NCBI GenBank assembly: GCA_005801425.1
Contig: SYDY01000017.1
Coordinates: 1 to 38,417, forward strand
Length of the DNA: 38,417 bases
From: Bdellovibrionales bacterium
Lineage (GTDB): Bacteria > Myxococcota > XYA12-FULL-58-9 > SYDY01
Direction of reading: 5' to 3'
Shown here: one piece after another, positions 27,039 through 36,561 of the stretch
Layout of the letters: the number at the start of each line of letters is the position of its first letter
Position numbering within the stretch: the stretch's first letter is position 1
Program-made: the position numbers and the translations under genes
The notes under the pieces: model-generated
Told to the model about the DNA's origin: nothing
The model's input: the letters and a program-made list of their open reading frames with translations, nothing else
Database searches by the model: none

Positions 27039-27902
27039 GTGGGCAGTCTTCATCAGAATACATCGCGACCCAATATCGCGAATTTTACTGACTTTCGACA
27101 GTTCTTGCGGGAGTTCACGGTCTTTTTGAAAGCGAGCAACCCACATTTTTCCTACAGATATTTTGCCCGTCGTGCTGGGTTTACGTCACCTAATTTTTTA
27201 AAATTGGTGGCCGAAGGAAAGCGGAACTTGTCGTCCGAATCGACAGAACGTTTTTCTGAAGCACTTACGCTCACTGCGGCGGAAAAAACAGTTTTTGAAG
27301 CCATGGTGGCATATGGGCAAGCGACGACCGACGAAGAAAGCAATCGTCATTATCAACGCATGCGCAAGCTTCAAGCGACAACGCATCCCTCCAAACTTCT
27401 CGAACAAGCCCAGTACGACGTGTACAGCCAGTGGATTGCATTGCCGATCAGAGAGCTTGCCTTGTTGCCTGGGTTTCGTGAAGACGCTGCTTGGATTGCA
27501 ACCCAGCTATGGCCGGAACCAAGTCCACAGCAGGTGCGCCGCGCGTTGGATTTACTAGAACATATCGGATTGATGGTACGTGATGCGGAGGGTGTGCTTC
27601 GGCCCACCTGCGACAACATTGAAACACCTTCGATGGTGATAAGTCTCGCGGTGCGCAATTATCACCGTGCCATGTTACGACATAGCGAAGCGGCGCTTGA
27701 TCGCCTTGCCGTCGATGAGCGCAACGTGAGCTCGGTGACGATCGCGCTGAGTGAGAAACAGTATGATCGTGCATGTGAACTTGTAAATCAGCTTCGTTCT
27801 ACATTGTTAGATTTGGCCGATATTGAACCCGGCAATGCCAGCAAACGGGTTTATCATTTGGGTTTTCAAGTGGTACCTTTATCTCGGGAGGTTGGCAAAT
27901 GA
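27039..27902 (+). CDS. TIGR02147 family protein (putative regulator)
   Basis: The family is known as paralogous sets in Fibrobacter and Bdellovibrio-type bacteria and has no established function. The N-terminus carries the family signature: FTDFRQFLREF, then FSYRYFARRAGFTSPNFLKLVAEGKRNLS, which reads as a helix-turn-helix, and LTAAEKTVFEAMV. A middle winged-helix-like region (ALDLLEHIGLMVRD) and the C-terminal RNYHRAMLRHSEAALDR, NVSSVTIALSE and KRVYHLGFQVVPLS also match. The 287-aa frame begins at GTG 27039 with no good ribosome site; no later ATG fits. Its stop overlaps the next gene (ATGA). A DNA-binding role over its own operon is an inference. Confidence 0.88.
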   Translation: MGSLHQNTSRPNIANFTDFRQFLREFTVFLKASNPHFSYRYFARRAGFTSPNFLKLVAEGKRNLSSESTERFSEALTLTAAEKTVFEAMVAYGQATTDEESNRHYQRMRKLQATTHPSKLLEQAQYDVYSQWIALPIRELALLPGFREDAAWIATQLWPEPSPQQVRRALDLLEHIGLMVRDAEGVLRPTCDNIETPSMVISLAVRNYHRAMLRHSEAALDRLAVDERNVSSVTIALSEKQYDRACELVNQLRSTLLDLADIEPGNASKRVYHLGFQVVPLSREVGK

Positions 27903-28579
27903 ATCTGAGATTCTTTCTTTTGGTTTTATTGCTTCAGGGATGTGGTGTTGGAGGAGATGGCACCAATACGGGAAATGGAGGGACGGTTGATACTCCCTCT
28001 CAAAACATAGCGGGGCCCGAAGACGGGTTTTCATCGTCTAAGATTTTTGCAAGTGCGGCTGAGGCATTGGGTGAAGATGAATCCACGACGCTTTACATTG
28101 TGGGTTTACCGAATGCCATTGTGATTGAAAATGCCAAACTTACGATCAAAGCACGCGAACAAGAATACGTTGTGAATGTTCACTTGGACGGATCCTTTGT
28201 TGGGAAGATCACAGCCAATCATAACGATACGGTTGTTCTTTCATTGTTGAATTCGAATAGCGAGATCATCGCAACACGTACGATCCAACCTGATGCGGCA
28301 TTTGATGCTACACCGATGCCTACGAGAATGGGTGAATCATCCATGGCGGCGGGAAACTCTTCGAACGATCCCTTAACGAAATTCGTGCATGATAATTTGC
28401 ATGTAAATCCACCTAGTATTGTTTTTAATATTGAAAGCTCAGTGTCACATCGTCTTGAAAAATCTGGTGATGAAATCAGATTGGGTGTGATTCATGCAGG
28501 CGATATCATCTGCGCATTCGATTTTGATGGTACCAACAATCTTCCCATCAACCGCACGCGATGTGCGGTATGGGAATAA
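27899..28579 (+). CDS. Hypothetical lipoprotein of the TIGR02147 operon
   Basis: The ATG at 27899 has a strong GGGAGG ribosome site and overlaps the regulator's stop by 4 nt. The signal peptide ends in LLQGC, with lipid-anchor Cys15, followed by a Gly/Asn/Thr-rich linker (GVGGDGTNTGNGG). Residues about 60-125 look like a beta-sandwich (TLYIVGLPNAIVIEN, YVVNVHLDGSFVGKI, TVVLSLLNSNSEII), as in carboxypeptidase-regulatory-like or Ig-type domains. The rest is polar. No named family is recognised. It overlaps the start region of the beta-propeller gene, so the three genes are probably one unit. Confidence 0.8.
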   Translation: MNLRFFLLVLLLQGCGVGGDGTNTGNGGTVDTPSQNIAGPEDGFSSSKIFASAAEALGEDESTTLYIVGLPNAIVIENAKLTIKAREQEYVVNVHLDGSFVGKITANHNDTVVLSLLNSNSEIIATRTIQPDAAFDATPMPTRMGESSMAAGNSSNDPLTKFVHDNLHVNPPSIVFNIESSVSHRLEKSGDEIRLGVIHAGDIICAFDFDGTNNLPINRTRCAVWE

Positions 28580-28596
28580 TAATGAAGGAGAGGGTG

Positions 28597-30969
28597 ATGA
28601 GAGGGAAATTATGGGCTGCATCGTTGCTTATTTGCAGCGGATGTGCGGGTTCTAGTGATTCAGAGGCTGAGAAAATAGATAAAACATTCAGCGCAAGCGC
28701 AAATAAGCTGTCATTGATCAATGATTGCCAAAGTGCTGGCGATGCCATTCGCAATGTACTGATCCAGCAAATGGAACGTGACGTTGAAAATAATAAGAAT
28801 ATGATGCTTGGAAATTTGGTTAGAGATTGCGATGAAGTTTACTATGAAGACGGCGGACCTATGCCAAGTGCGTCAGGTGGCGACGGTGTATTGCCTCCAA
28901 ACGCTGCGGCAAGTGACAAAAACGCCAATGAAACGGCAGCCCCTGATGGACAATCTCGCGGCGGTGCGGGTGAATCCACGGGTACCAACAATCAGGTTGA
29001 GGGCGCCGACGAAGCTGACTTTGTAAAAAACGACGGCGAATTTATTTATATGGCTGCGCGTGGTTATTTTACGATCCTGCGAGGATGGCCTGCCAATGAA
29101 ACCAAAGAACTTTCACACACTGAAATAAAAGGCACGCCCACGCATTTGTTAATCAAAGACAATACCGCTGTGGTTTTTAGCCGCATCGATGAGTACCTGT
29201 GCAATCCTGAGCCTTGGTATCGTGGTGGCGCAGAAACAGATGTTGCGATGGGTCGGCCTTTCTGGGGTGGCTGGTATACCAATCCACATATGCACGTCAC
29301 TGTCTTTAATATTACAGACAGGGCTCATCCTGTGCGTTTGGAAAGCGCTGAAATGGATGCGCGTGTTAACTTTAATACTGCGCGTCTCATCGGCAATAAA
29401 GTCTACGCAGTGGCCGATTCCTATCGGCAGCTGACGGGATTCCAAACATGGCCGACCGATTTGAATTGGGTTTCATGTCGTGACACCGAAGTTACTGCGG
29501 ATGAAATTAATGCCAAGTTTGCGCAATTGCGTATTGAAAATTTGGCGCATATCGCTGCACTTGATGTGACACAATTTATTCCTCAACTTTCGGTGGGCGA
29601 AGTGCAGGCGCAAGTGATCGATTGCAGCAATATCTATGTCCCAACCTATATCACGAGCCTCGATACGATTTCTGTGTTGTCATTTGATATCACAAATCCT
29701 GCAGGTACTGCATCGATGACACGTGTTTTAGGCAGCTCTTCAACAGTATATGCCTCGACGAATAATTTGTATTTGGCAAGTCCTCATTGGGATGACCCAG
29801 AATTTAGTATTTGGTCATGGCCGATGCCTGTCGATCAGGAAAAAACAGTGATCCATCATTTGGCACTCCCTGGAAGTGAATGGGCGTTGGCTGGTAACAA
29901 TGCGGCACTTACCTATGCGGGAAGTGGTTGGGTGACGGGGCGTATTCACAACCAATTCTCTTTGGATGAGCATGAAGGTCATCTGCGTATTGCGACCACG
30001 CAGGGTTGGACATGGGATGATTCGTCAACCAATAATCTTTTCGTGACACGAACATGCAAGCCCAGTGAAGATTGTTCAGGCATTCGCGTGACGGGTGAAG
30101 TGCGTGATTTGGCCAAAGGCGAAGAGATTAAATCCACGCGATTTTTTGGAAATCGTGGGTTTATGGTGACATTTCGTCAAACAGATCCACTCTATACATT
30201 TGATTTAAGCGACCCCAATGCACCCAAAAATACGGGTGAACTTAAAATCCCAGGCTTTGCCACGTACATGCATTATTTGGATGACACCCATTTGCTGACA
30301 GCGGGTTATAATGCCAGCGAAGAGGGTCGCATCACCGGGTTACAATTCCAGATTTTGGGTGTGGGTGACATGAGCAAGCCAACGCAAGATCATGTGTTTA
30401 CGATTCCAACCCAAGGCAGTTATTCAGAAGCGGTTGATAATCATTTGGCATTTACCTACTTTGCCAGTCACAATCTTTTGGCATTGCCACTTTCTGTGTG
30501 TGAATTGCGCGATGATGCAACCTACGAATGGGATCTGAAGCTTGCATTTGCGGGTTTGCGTGTTTTGCGTGTCACGGCGGAAAATGGCTTTAAAGACTTA
30601 GGTGGTATTGATCACCGTTCAGCAAGCGTACAATCAGACGCAGTGGGTGCAGACAGTTGCTGGAGCTTCTGGGGCGATCCCAATGTGTTTGTACGTCGAA
30701 GCATTTTCATGGCCGATGCTGGCAAAGTTTATGCGTATTCATTGGCTGAAGGAGATGTGCGGGTGGCTGAAGTGGTGGATGACGGCGTGACGCATCCCAT
30801 TGCTGAAGTGGTGATGCCTGCGGTACCGGAGCCCACAACATCGCCTTGGGAAGCATGCAGTGAGGGTAGCGGTGGTCCTGGGATAGAAGATGATGAGCCT
30901 AAGTCCGATGATGCAGGCAGTAGCGATGCATCGAATGGTTCGGTTCCAGTCTCCTCTTCACCAAACTAA
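28597..30969 (+). CDS. Beta-propeller domain lipoprotein (PF09826-like)
   Basis: The ATG at 28597 is chosen for its AAGGAG ribosome site (28585-28590) and the clean signal MRGKLWAASLLICSGCAG; ATG 28561 and 28582 are in frame upstream. The likely lipidated Cys is residue 16, in a slightly unusual lipobox (CSGC). After a Ser/Gly/Ala-rich linker comes NNQVEGADEADFVKNDGEFIYMAA, given here as the two halves NNQVEGADEADFVK and NDGEFIYMAA, the signature of the C-terminal beta-propeller family. Repeated blade-like strands follow to about residue 740: VTVFNITDRAHPVRL, LYTFDLSDPNAPKN. The last 50 residues are acidic and Ser-rich. About 790 aa. Function in the family is unknown; surface or periplasmic location is inferred. 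Confidence 0.88.
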   Translation: MRGKLWAASLLICSGCAGSSDSEAEKIDKTFSASANKLSLINDCQSAGDAIRNVLIQQMERDVENNKNMMLGNLVRDCDEVYYEDGGPMPSASGGDGVLPPNAAASDKNANETAAPDGQSRGGAGESTGTNNQVEGADEADFVKNDGEFIYMAARGYFTILRGWPANETKELSHTEIKGTPTHLLIKDNTAVVFSRIDEYLCNPEPWYRGGAETDVAMGRPFWGGWYTNPHMHVTVFNITDRAHPVRLESAEMDARVNFNTARLIGNKVYAVADSYRQLTGFQTWPTDLNWVSCRDTEVTADEINAKFAQLRIENLAHIAALDVTQFIPQLSVGEVQAQVIDCSNIYVPTYITSLDTISVLSFDITNPAGTASMTRVLGSSSTVYASTNNLYLASPHWDDPEFSIWSWPMPVDQEKTVIHHLALPGSEWALAGNNAALTYAGSGWVTGRIHNQFSLDEHEGHLRIATTQGWTWDDSSTNNLFVTRTCKPSEDCSGIRVTGEVRDLAKGEEIKSTRFFGNRGFMVTFRQTDPLYTFDLSDPNAPKNTGELKIPGFATYMHYLDDTHLLTAGYNASEEGRITGLQFQILGVGDMSKPTQDHVFTIPTQGSYSEAVDNHLAFTYFASHNLLALPLSVCELRDDATYEWDLKLAFAGLRVLRVTAENGFKDLGGIDHRSASVQSDAVGADSCWSFWGDPNVFVRRSIFMADAGKVYAYSLAEGDVRVAEVVDDGVTHPIAEVVMPAVPEPTTSPWEACSEGSGGPGIEDDEPKSDDAGSSDASNGSVPVSSSPN

Positions 30970-32105
30970 AACGCAAACGATGCTGCTGCGGCGGTTGCGC
31001 CCAGCAGCATCAATCGTACGGGCTCTGCCATTTTTGCCCAGCCTTTGTTTTCCGTCCAACCCGAGATTGTGACTTGCGATGCAATCGCTGCTGCAGCGGA
31101 TAGCGTCAGTAGCCAATGGGGCAAACGCGTTTCAAAGAGTACGTGAAAAAATGCAAGCCCAGCAATCAACACAAAATTGATGACGATGTACCACGGTGAA
31201 ATATTCTTCATCACCGGAACGTATTTTTTGAATGTCATGCGTGTGGGATCGGGTTTTGCTATATGCGGAGGAAGATTGGATGGGAGCCACGCGGGGTGTG
31301 CGATCCATGCATAAAGTTTTTGCTTCCATGAAGTCGATTGGGATGCAAGGTTCCTAATATGATCAAGAATGAGAAAATTGGCCCATAGAGGATTGTAGGT
31401 CTGGATGGGTGTGGTGATCCCATAGACGGGTGCTTCTTCTTCCTCTTGAAAAGTCCCAAAAAGACGATCCCAAACAATGAAAATCGCACCGTAGTTACGA
31501 TCTAGATATTTGAGTTGCACGCCATGATGCACGCGATGATGGGATGGTGTATTGAATATCCATTCGAGAGGCCCAAGTTTTCCTACAAGCTCGGTGTGAA
31601 TGAAAAATTGGTACAAACGATTGATCCCATAGCCCACAAGGTAATGGATTGGACTTACGCCCAAGAGTGCCAAGGGTGCATAAAAGAAAAACCATGTGAT
31701 GGGTTCAAAAAGGGGTTGTCTCAATGCAACCGCCAAATTGTAATCTTCGCTTTGATGATGTACGCCGTGAACTGCCCACATGACATTGACCACATGACTT
31801 GTGCGATGCCACCAGTAAAACATGAAGTCGATGCCGAACACGGCCAGAACCCATGGGACCCACGAATTTTCGGCATAGGTGATCAGCGCCAAGCGTTGAA
31901 AAAGAACGGCGTACAATCCAAACGTGATCGTTTTGAAGAAAAACTCGGACACTTGAAAGACAATACCGCAGCCAATGTCGGATGCAGCGGTTCCAAGATG
32001 GTAAATTTCTTTATGTTTTGCGCGCCCAATGAGCCACTCAATCAGCATGCAAACAAGAAAAAACGGGATCGCGAACGCAGTATAATTCAAAACAGGTTGT
32101 TCCAT
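30966..32105 (-). CDS. Sterol desaturase / fatty acid hydroxylase family membrane oxygenase
   Basis: Members are membrane di-iron enzymes that hydroxylate or desaturate lipids. The eight-His pattern is present: HRTSH (100-104), HGVHHQSE (113-120), HTE (170) and SHHRVHHG (188-195), among several hydrophobic helices. FYWWHR, TPSHHRVHH and NYGAIFIVWDRLFGTF resemble alkylglycerol monooxygenase (TMEM195)-like members more than true sterol desaturases. The C-terminal 90 residues add further membrane helices. The ATG at 32105 has AAGGTGG upstream. It is the last gene of the arcC-plsC-kinase cluster, and its stop overlaps that of the beta-propeller gene by 4 nt. The substrate is unknown; an ether or membrane lipid fits the PlsC neighbour. 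Confidence 0.9.
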   Translation of the reverse strand: MEQPVLNYTAFAIPFFLVCMLIEWLIGRAKHKEIYHLGTAASDIGCGIVFQVSEFFFKTITFGLYAVLFQRLALITYAENSWVPWVLAVFGIDFMFYWWHRTSHVVNVMWAVHGVHHQSEDYNLAVALRQPLFEPITWFFFYAPLALLGVSPIHYLVGYGINRLYQFFIHTELVGKLGPLEWIFNTPSHHRVHHGVQLKYLDRNYGAIFIVWDRLFGTFQEEEEAPVYGITTPIQTYNPLWANFLILDHIRNLASQSTSWKQKLYAWIAHPAWLPSNLPPHIAKPDPTRMTFKKYVPVMKNISPWYIVINFVLIAGLAFFHVLFETRLPHWLLTLSAAAAIASQVTISGWTENKGWAKMAEPVRLMLLGATAAAASFAF

Positions 32106-32154
32106 GGGCCCCCACCTTATGGATTATTGAACTAACGAAGCCCAAGGTGCTTGT

Positions 32155-32904
32155 CTAGGCCTGTTCTTCCTCAAACAAGGACGAATTGTTATACGCAGAA
32201 TGTCCGAAGCGATCATCTGAGGGGGATCGGAGATCGTCCATGGCAGCATCATGCATAGCTCGGTTTCCATTAAGGATGTCATCGAGGCGATCCTTCACAA
32301 AAGGCAACATGGGTACATTTTCAATACGTTGAAGCACATGTTTGCCGTGGGCATCGTAAATGACCACAGAACCCGCGCAGCATAAAATCATCTCAAAGAG
32401 ATCGGGGTATTCGCATCGAATGGATTTTGCGCCGCGTGAAATGGAAAATTCTTGTTTGCCAAAGGATATATGTTCAAATTCTGTCGCACTAAATCGCCAT
32501 TTATGCTGGATACGTGTCCATAGGTACATGACTGCATAGGGTACACAAAGAAACGCACTGATGATCAGGGATACTTTGGGATCCATTGCGAGATCCAGTT
32601 CGCGCAGAAATTTAAGGATATGCAGATCCGTAAATATTTTCCGTTCATGAAGCCACATGCCCAAAAAGGAGAGCATTCCGAGAAACAGAAACCACATGAA
32701 GGCGTGATTGCGTTCTAGATCAACCCCCATGGCGAGAACAACAATAAAGCTCACAACGATAAAAACCCACGCAAGGATTTCTTGTGAAACGCCGATCCAG
32801 CCAAGCAGCCACAGGAGAGGGCCTATCACGATCACGGGCCATGCAAAAATCAATTTGGGGTATGCATGAAACTCAACCATGGATTCGTATTTTTGCCTCG
32901 CCAT
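32155..32904 (-). CDS. Hypothetical four-helix membrane protein
   Basis: The N-terminal 135 residues contain about four hydrophobic helices (LIFAWPVIVIGPLLWLLG, ILAWVFIVVSFIVVLAMG, FMWFLFLGMLSFLGMWL, VSLIISAFLCVPYAVMYLW). A cytoplasmic-looking domain follows (about 136-215: FSATEFEHISFGKQEFSISRG, IRCEYPDLFEMIL, SVVIYDAHGKHVLQRIENV), whose strands suggest a bacterial PH-like fold. The tail is polar. No family is recognised. ATG 32904 is used; Met9 (32880) is possible and neither has a clear ribosome site. It lies between the kinase (39 nt) and the desaturase (49 nt) genes, so it belongs to the same transcription unit. Confidence 0.8.
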   Translation of the reverse strand: MARQKYESMVEFHAYPKLIFAWPVIVIGPLLWLLGWIGVSQEILAWVFIVVSFIVVLAMGVDLERNHAFMWFLFLGMLSFLGMWLHERKIFTDLHILKFLRELDLAMDPKVSLIISAFLCVPYAVMYLWTRIQHKWRFSATEFEHISFGKQEFSISRGAKSIRCEYPDLFEMILCCAGSVVIYDAHGKHVLQRIENVPMLPFVKDRLDDILNGNRAMHDAAMDDLRSPSDDRFGHSAYNNSSLFEEEQA

Positions 32905-32943
32905 AACGCCATATTGTGTCGGGGACGCGGGGTCGGTGCAAGC

Positions 32944-35900
32944 TCATGTTAAAAATCGATCACGGATCATGCGAATATCCTGCAATTCGCCCAGCAAATG
33001 ATAGGTTAAACACGATTCTTCGGCGCGAAGAAACAGATTTCTCGCCTCATGATGTCGATCGCGTGCAGCGCACCAGGCGGCTTGCCCCGCCCAAAAAAGA
33101 CCTTCACGCAGCTTCAATTGTTGCGATTCACGTACATAATAGCGTTGAACCCAATGGGCTATCTCTTCAACGAACGGGCGACGATCGCCTTCTTGCCAAG
33201 CGATGGCGGCGACGACCAAAGCAACACCTGGTGTTTGATTGGTGGGATGGCGCAGGCGACGTCGTCGCAATTCGAGGACATCATCGTGGATGGCATTAAG
33301 CGCTTGCGTATGGTGACCCGAAAGGGCGCGTGAAAGATGCAAACGGGCACCTGCCACAAGGCGATAGGAGATATCACCCGCGCGACTGGTGAGTGCGATG
33401 GCTTGCTCAAGCATGGCTTCGCCTTCCATGTGTTTGCCACTTCGCACATGCGCGTGCCCTAGAAGATATTGCGCCCATCCACGTCCAGCGTGATCATCCA
33501 TGTCATCGGCCAGTTGCCAGAGTCGTTGGCCTACGGCTTTTGCGGCTTCGGTTTCACCTATCGCGAGAAGGCACTCGGCACGAAGCTCTAGGGCCGACCG
33601 CAACACAAGAGGTGTATTCGCTTCATGCAATTGCCGTTCTGCATCGCGTCCTGCTTCGATGGCCTCATGGATCTGACCAGAACATGACAGTGCGAGAAGA
33701 CGCATGGTCGCATTCCATCCCCGTTCTCTTGGTGTGCCGTGTTCCATGGCAATTCGCTTGGCAATGTCGAGTAGCTGCAAACCTTGTGCCGTAAAATTGT
33801 ATCCGCACAAAAGATACCCACCCATAGACAGAGCATCGGCTGCCGCACGGCTCGGACCGATGCTGCAGCCTGTATTGAGGGTAAGCAGTGCATAGTAAAG
33901 TGTTCTTGGGAAATCGGTAAAATAATAAGCTTGCTGGAGCATGCCAGCTGTTGCACACAATGTTTCTTTGCGAGGATCTGGAAGGATGTTGCGTGGAATA
34001 TCATTGCGTCTCAAAACACCTGAAATGCGAATAGAGACGCTAAGCAATTGTTTGATGATACGCAAGGAAAGGATGACTCCTCCACGAGGCGGTTTGAATC
34101 CCAGTGAGGTCAGCACATGCTCTAAGGGGCCTGCAGCACCGCGAACATTGCCCTGGAGATATTCGAGATCGGCGAGTTTTCTTAATACGTTGATCTGATG
34201 CAACCCGTGCAAGACCTTGGCTACTTGGGCGTAAAGGTGTTCTGCTTTTTTATAATGGCCAGCCAAGGTGCACATATCGCCAAATAGCTCAATATCGACG
34301 ATATCAAGTGCCTTACCAGATGTTGCTATGATCTCTTCGGCTTGATGATACAGCGCCACCGACTGTTCAAATGCAAAGCTTTGCGATCGCATTTGCGCGG
34401 CACGAAGTACATACGGAAGACTTTCTTCATGCCTCCTCGCGCCTACAAGATGCCTTGCGATCTCGACTACATCAGTGTCTGTTTTATTTTGAAGCAATAA
34501 CTCAGCGATGATGCCGTGATAGTGACATCGTTCTTGATCCGAAAGATGGCGCAATACAGTTTCACGAAGCCTGTCATGCTTGAATTGATAGTATGGATGC
34601 TCACGGGTGGGTTCATCAAAAAATTGTGCTCGGCATGCTTCATCAAAACCGTGATATGCGCGGTTTTCGCTGATATTTGCCGCTTGTCGTACGAGCTCAA
34701 AGGGAACGATACGGCCGATGACTGTGGCAATGGCAAGAATTTCTTTGGTATTGGCTGAGAGCCTTGCCGCTTGATCGCCGATGGCATCTTGCAATGACGT
34801 CGGCAATTGAGGGATCCCCGCATGGGTATGGGACACACTCCATTGTCCGTCTAGGAAGCTGAGATGACCGCGTGCCATCATGGCATGTAAGATCTGCACG
34901 ACAAATAACGGGTTTCCGCGTCCTTGCTGATGGACCTTCGTGCCGAGATTTTCGCAGGCATGATCGCGATGCCGCAAAAGCATGGATGCGATCATGTCGC
35001 TGGTATCGCTTTCAGACAAAGGTGTTAGATAAAATTTGATGGCGTACGCACTTCGGTTGTCGGAAAAAAGCCGTTGGATTTCGGGGATCTCACTGGATGG
35101 GCGCTGCGTGGTGATAAAAAAACAGGGCACGGTTTTTCCGCTTTTATGCGAAGCATGCAGTGCATCGATCAAAGCTTGAAGCAATTCTAAAGAGGGTCCA
35201 TCGGCCCATTGCAGATCATCGATCATGATCAAACAAGGCTGGGCAAGTGCCACAAGCCTATTTCCAATGGCGCGAAATGCCTCGCCCCGGGTTCCATGCG
35301 TGTGGATATTTTCGTTTAACGGAGATCCTGCATGGATTTGTAAATTCGTAGGGGTATCCACTTCGGTGGGGGCACTGGTCATGGTGTGTGTGGTGGCGGG
35401 TGAACTTTTTATTTTTCCACCGCTGTACAAAAACTCCAACAAGGGCACCAGAGGTTCATAGGGCACCATGGCTTCGGCACGGCACACGGAACTTATCACC
35501 GTGATATTGTGCTTTTGTGCGTAGCGCTTGGCTTCGCGTGCAAGTCGAGATTTGCCGATGCCTGCGGCGGCTTCTAGGCCCAAGAGACACACGTGGCGAT
35601 CGATGTTTGCATGCATGACGCCGTCGATCATGTTCACGATCGTTTTTAATTCTTGGATACGACCGACGCACCGTGGATGTGCAAGATAGCCTTTGTTGAT
35701 GCAATGTGTTGGCTTCGGCGTTTCGGTGGTTTGGGATTTGAACCATGTATCGACGGCATCAAGTGCAGCGGCAGCGGTTGAAAATCGGTCATTGGGGGAA
35801 ACACTGGTGAGGCCAGTAAAAATCGATTGAAGTGATGACGTTGGATCACCAGGCGATGTGAAAGGTTGTGTTTGTTGTATGCGTGCTTGAACCCATTGTT

Positions 35901-36561
35901 CTTGACTGTCGTTGCCGCGAAGCCCGAAAGGCGATTTTCCGGTGAGAAGTTCATAAAGAACAACACCTGTGGCATAGAGGTCACAGCGTGGATCCACGTC
36001 ATCGCATGCCAGTTGTTCGGGAGCCATATAGGCCAAGGAACCTTCGGGATGATTGCGAGGATTCCACCATTCTGTTTCTGAAAACGTGGCGATCCCGAAA
36101 TCCGCAAGTTTGATATGGGATGGGCCGGTATCGTCTTGTTGTTCAATGAGAATATTTCTTGGCTTGATGTCTCGGTGAATAATATCGTGTCCATGAATGT
36201 GATCGAGCGCGACAAGAATTTGTCGAAGGATGTGCATGGTTCGGATTTTAGGACATGGTGCACGTCCGGCGAGATCGCCATGGGGCATAAATTCGATGGT
36301 GAGATAATCGAGCCCTTGGTCGGTTCCATAGTTGAGCATGCGAACGCAGTGGGGATGGCTTAAGGATACCGACGTTCTGAATTCACGTTTAAAACGTGAT
36401 ACACCGTGTATATTTGTTTCAAAAGATTTGAGTGCGACGCGGATGTTTTCGTGACGATCAAAAGCAAGATAAACAATGCTACTTCCACCACGCCCAAGTT
36501 CTCGCTGAATCTCGTAGCGATCGGCAAAATATTGCCCCGGTGCAATGATGGCGTTGTTCAT
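32944..36561 (-). CDS. Serine/threonine protein kinase fused to AAA ATPase and helical repeats
   Basis: Residues 15-275 are a complete Hanks-type kinase: GRGGSSIVY, Lys45 (VALKSF), HRDIKPRN (Asp131), DFG (154-156), APE and DLYATGVVLYELLTG. From about 300 a STAND/AAA-type ATPase follows, with Walker A EAAAGIGKS (330-338) and Walker B CLIMIDD (444-450) followed by LQWAD. The last 500 residues are helical and TPR-like. The arrangement resembles PknK and the many large myxobacterial kinases, where the ATPase and repeats act as sensor or scaffold. There is no transmembrane segment. The ATG at 36561 overlaps the plsC stop (ATGA), so it is translationally coupled to phospholipid synthesis. The signal and the targets are unknown. 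Confidence 0.93.
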   Translation of the reverse strand: MNNAIIAPGQYFADRYEIQRELGRGGSSIVYLAFDRHENIRVALKSFETNIHGVSRFKREFRTSVSLSHPHCVRMLNYGTDQGLDYLTIEFMPHGDLAGRAPCPKIRTMHILRQILVALDHIHGHDIIHRDIKPRNILIEQQDDTGPSHIKLADFGIATFSETEWWNPRNHPEGSLAYMAPEQLACDDVDPRCDLYATGVVLYELLTGKSPFGLRGNDSQEQWVQARIQQTQPFTSPGDPTSSLQSIFTGLTSVSPNDRFSTAAAALDAVDTWFKSQTTETPKPTHCINKGYLAHPRCVGRIQELKTIVNMIDGVMHANIDRHVCLLGLEAAAGIGKSRLAREAKRYAQKHNITVISSVCRAEAMVPYEPLVPLLEFLYSGGKIKSSPATTHTMTSAPTEVDTPTNLQIHAGSPLNENIHTHGTRGEAFRAIGNRLVALAQPCLIMIDDLQWADGPSLELLQALIDALHASHKSGKTVPCFFITTQRPSSEIPEIQRLFSDNRSAYAIKFYLTPLSESDTSDMIASMLLRHRDHACENLGTKVHQQGRGNPLFVVQILHAMMARGHLSFLDGQWSVSHTHAGIPQLPTSLQDAIGDQAARLSANTKEILAIATVIGRIVPFELVRQAANISENRAYHGFDEACRAQFFDEPTREHPYYQFKHDRLRETVLRHLSDQERCHYHGIIAELLLQNKTDTDVVEIARHLVGARRHEESLPYVLRAAQMRSQSFAFEQSVALYHQAEEIIATSGKALDIVDIELFGDMCTLAGHYKKAEHLYAQVAKVLHGLHQINVLRKLADLEYLQGNVRGAAGPLEHVLTSLGFKPPRGGVILSLRIIKQLLSVSIRISGVLRRNDIPRNILPDPRKETLCATAGMLQQAYYFTDFPRTLYYALLTLNTGCSIGPSRAAADALSMGGYLLCGYNFTAQGLQLLDIAKRIAMEHGTPRERGWNATMRLLALSCSGQIHEAIEAGRDAERQLHEANTPLVLRSALELRAECLLAIGETEAAKAVGQRLWQLADDMDDHAGRGWAQYLLGHAHVRSGKHMEGEAMLEQAIALTSRAGDISYRLVAGARLHLSRALSGHHTQALNAIHDDVLELRRRRLRHPTNQTPGVALVVAAIAWQEGDRRPFVEEIAHWVQRYYVRESQQLKLREGLFWAGQAAWCAARDRHHEARNLFLRAEESCLTYHLLGELQDIRMIRDRFLT

